16,497 bases of DNA from assembly GCA_964591245.1 (NCBI GenBank), contig CAZPZZ010000090.1:1-16497 (forward strand). Reading direction: 5' to 3'. Every line of letters begins with the position of its first letter. The stretch's first letter is position 1. Source of the DNA: CAZPZZ01 sp964591245. Lineage in GTDB: Bacteria; Acidobacteriota; Vicinamibacteria; Vicinamibacterales; UBA8438. Shown here piece by piece: positions 15,595 through 16,497 of the stretch. The notes under the pieces are model-generated. The model did no database searches. It saw only the letters and a list, made by a program, of their open reading frames with translations, and was not told the origin of the DNA. The position numbers and the translations under genes were made by a program.

Positions 15595-16497
15595 TTACTC
15601 CGGCAGCGCGAAGACGAAGAGCGCGTTTCCCCCCTCGGGCTGATACAACTCAGGATTGAGCTTCGCCGTCAGACTACGGAACACGCCTCCCAACGCCGCC
15701 GGCACCGCTATGAATTGGCGTCCTCCGGCCTCGTAGGTAATCGGATACCCGTGTGCCGATGCCGCAAGACGCGTCTCCCAGAGCACATCACCAGTTTCGA
15801 CATCGAACGCCCGGTAGAAGCGCGCACCGTCACCCGCAAAGACCAATCCCCCCGCCGTCGTCAGTGCCGACGTCAGGAACGGCGATCTCTGCTCGTGACT
15901 CCACAGCTCCTCCATCGTCCGTACGTCGTAGGCCGCCAGCTTCCCCACGTTTCCGTCACTCCCCGGCATCTCCAACAACTCATAGCGGCCAGCCGTGCCC
16001 CCGCCACCTTCGATGAACTCCACCTCGCGCCCCGTCAGATGCATACACGCCTGATGCAGTGGAATGACGAGCGCACCAGTACCCGGGTGAAATGCCGACG
16101 CCTGCCAGTTGTGACCACCCAGCAGACTCGGGCAGGCCGACACCCGCTCGCCGATGGCGATGTCACGCAAGTCCTCTCGGTAGGTCACCTCTCCCGTCGC
16201 TCCATCAACAGTCTCGAAGACGTCCTGATGCACCGTCTCACGTAGGGCAAGAAACGCACCGGTTCGCCGGTCCAGCTTCCAGAGGATCCCGTCCTTGCCG
16301 ATCGTGAACAGCCACTGTTCGTCATCGACATCCACCAGTACGCGTTCATACACGATGTCCAGGTCGAGCGTCTCGCCCGGCGAATGCTGAAAGTACCACT
16401 CGACCTGTCCTGTGTTCGGATTCAGCGCCAACGTCGAGTTGGTATAGAGCGCGTCCTGTCGCGTCGTCATACCCCGACTTGACGCCACCCACGGCTT
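15595..16497 (-). CDS. PQQ-dependent dehydrogenase, C-terminal part (5' end beyond window)
   Basis: The C-terminal 300 residues of a second quinoprotein dehydrogenase are present; the frame is open to the right edge. Fragment numbering starts at 16497. It begins KPWVASSRGM and shows LALNPNTGQVEWYFQHSPG, then ETLDLD with Asp45 and Asp47 in the catalytic Asp-x-Asp position. IGKDGILWKLDRRTGAF and ACPSLLGGHNWQASAFHPGTG follow, then AAYDVRTMEELW, AFDVETGDVLW and a terminal NALFVFALPE. These are PQQ beta-propeller repeats with tryptophan docking motifs. It differs clearly from the dehydrogenase at 6518, so it is not a recent duplicate. No cytochrome domain follows the propeller. It probably acts in the periplasm on an alcohol or sugar; the substrate is unknown. 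It converges on the DUF1552 gene. Confidence 0.88.
   Translation of the reverse strand, partial: KPWVASSRGMTTRQDALYTNSTLALNPNTGQVEWYFQHSPGETLDLDIVYERVLVDVDDEQWLFTIGKDGILWKLDRRTGAFLALRETVHQDVFETVDGATGEVTYREDLRDIAIGERVSACPSLLGGHNWQASAFHPGTGALVIPLHQACMHLTGREVEFIEGGGGTAGRYELLEMPGSDGNVGKLAAYDVRTMEELWSHEQRSPFLTSALTTAGGLVFAGDGARFYRAFDVETGDVLWETRLAASAHGYPITYEAGGRQFIAVPAALGGVFRSLTAKLNPELYQPEGGNALFVFALPE

Noticed and set aside
15463..16245. Plus-strand 260-codon open frame
   Set aside because: Antisense to the right-edge PQQ dehydrogenase, whose motifs are unmistakable; the Arg-rich translation is typical of a shadow.

Overview
The window reads as a scaffold from a metagenome-assembled genome: it has a run of ten Ns at 8271-8280, moderately high GC, and genes typical of a Gram-negative aerobe rich in quinoproteins. 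The gene set is a DUF1592-type cytochrome with a DUF1552 partner, a secreted ankyrin protein, soluble PQQ dehydrogenases, and a DUF5916 outer-membrane barrel. It is best known to me from Acidobacteriota, especially Vicinamibacteria-like lineages of marine or host-associated origin. That placement is inference; no rRNA or marker gene is present. No tRNA, rRNA, CRISPR array, insertion sequence or phage gene was seen.

Left part (1-5792). A minus-strand pair encodes a DUF1554-type lipoprotein followed by a Tat-exported GH99-family glycosidase. A roughly 600-base divergent intergenic region separates it from a large plus-strand protein. That protein joins an N-terminal TolB/CsgG-like domain to a CBM9-like domain and a DUF5916 barrel ending in an outer-membrane-type aromatic terminus.

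Middle (5793-9720). A decayed gene at 6121-6464 keeps only the signal peptide, N-terminus and C-terminus of a family whose intact member lies at 8480-9520. It sits directly upstream of a complete soluble PQQ alcohol dehydrogenase with the Asp-x-Asp signature of lanthanide-dependent enzymes. The 3' end of that dehydrogenase and its hairpin appear twice, on either side of the assembly gap. The coding differences are all synonymous, so this is either a genuine second gene copy or two strain alleles joined by the scaffolder.

Right part (9729-16497). A periplasmic ankyrin-repeat protein (minus) is divergently transcribed from a two-gene operon (plus). The operon encodes a DUF1592-family protein with two haem-binding motifs and a Tat-exported DUF1552 protein. 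The end of a second PQQ dehydrogenase, also with Asp-x-Asp, runs off the right edge on the minus strand.

Nearly every protein has an export signal, so the window is an envelope-directed region. A reasonable inference is oxidation of alcohols or sugars outside the cytoplasm: PQQ enzymes would pass electrons to c-type haem proteins, while the GH99 enzyme and the DUF5916 barrel handle glycans or their uptake. The physical and functional links between these parts are not shown by the sequence.
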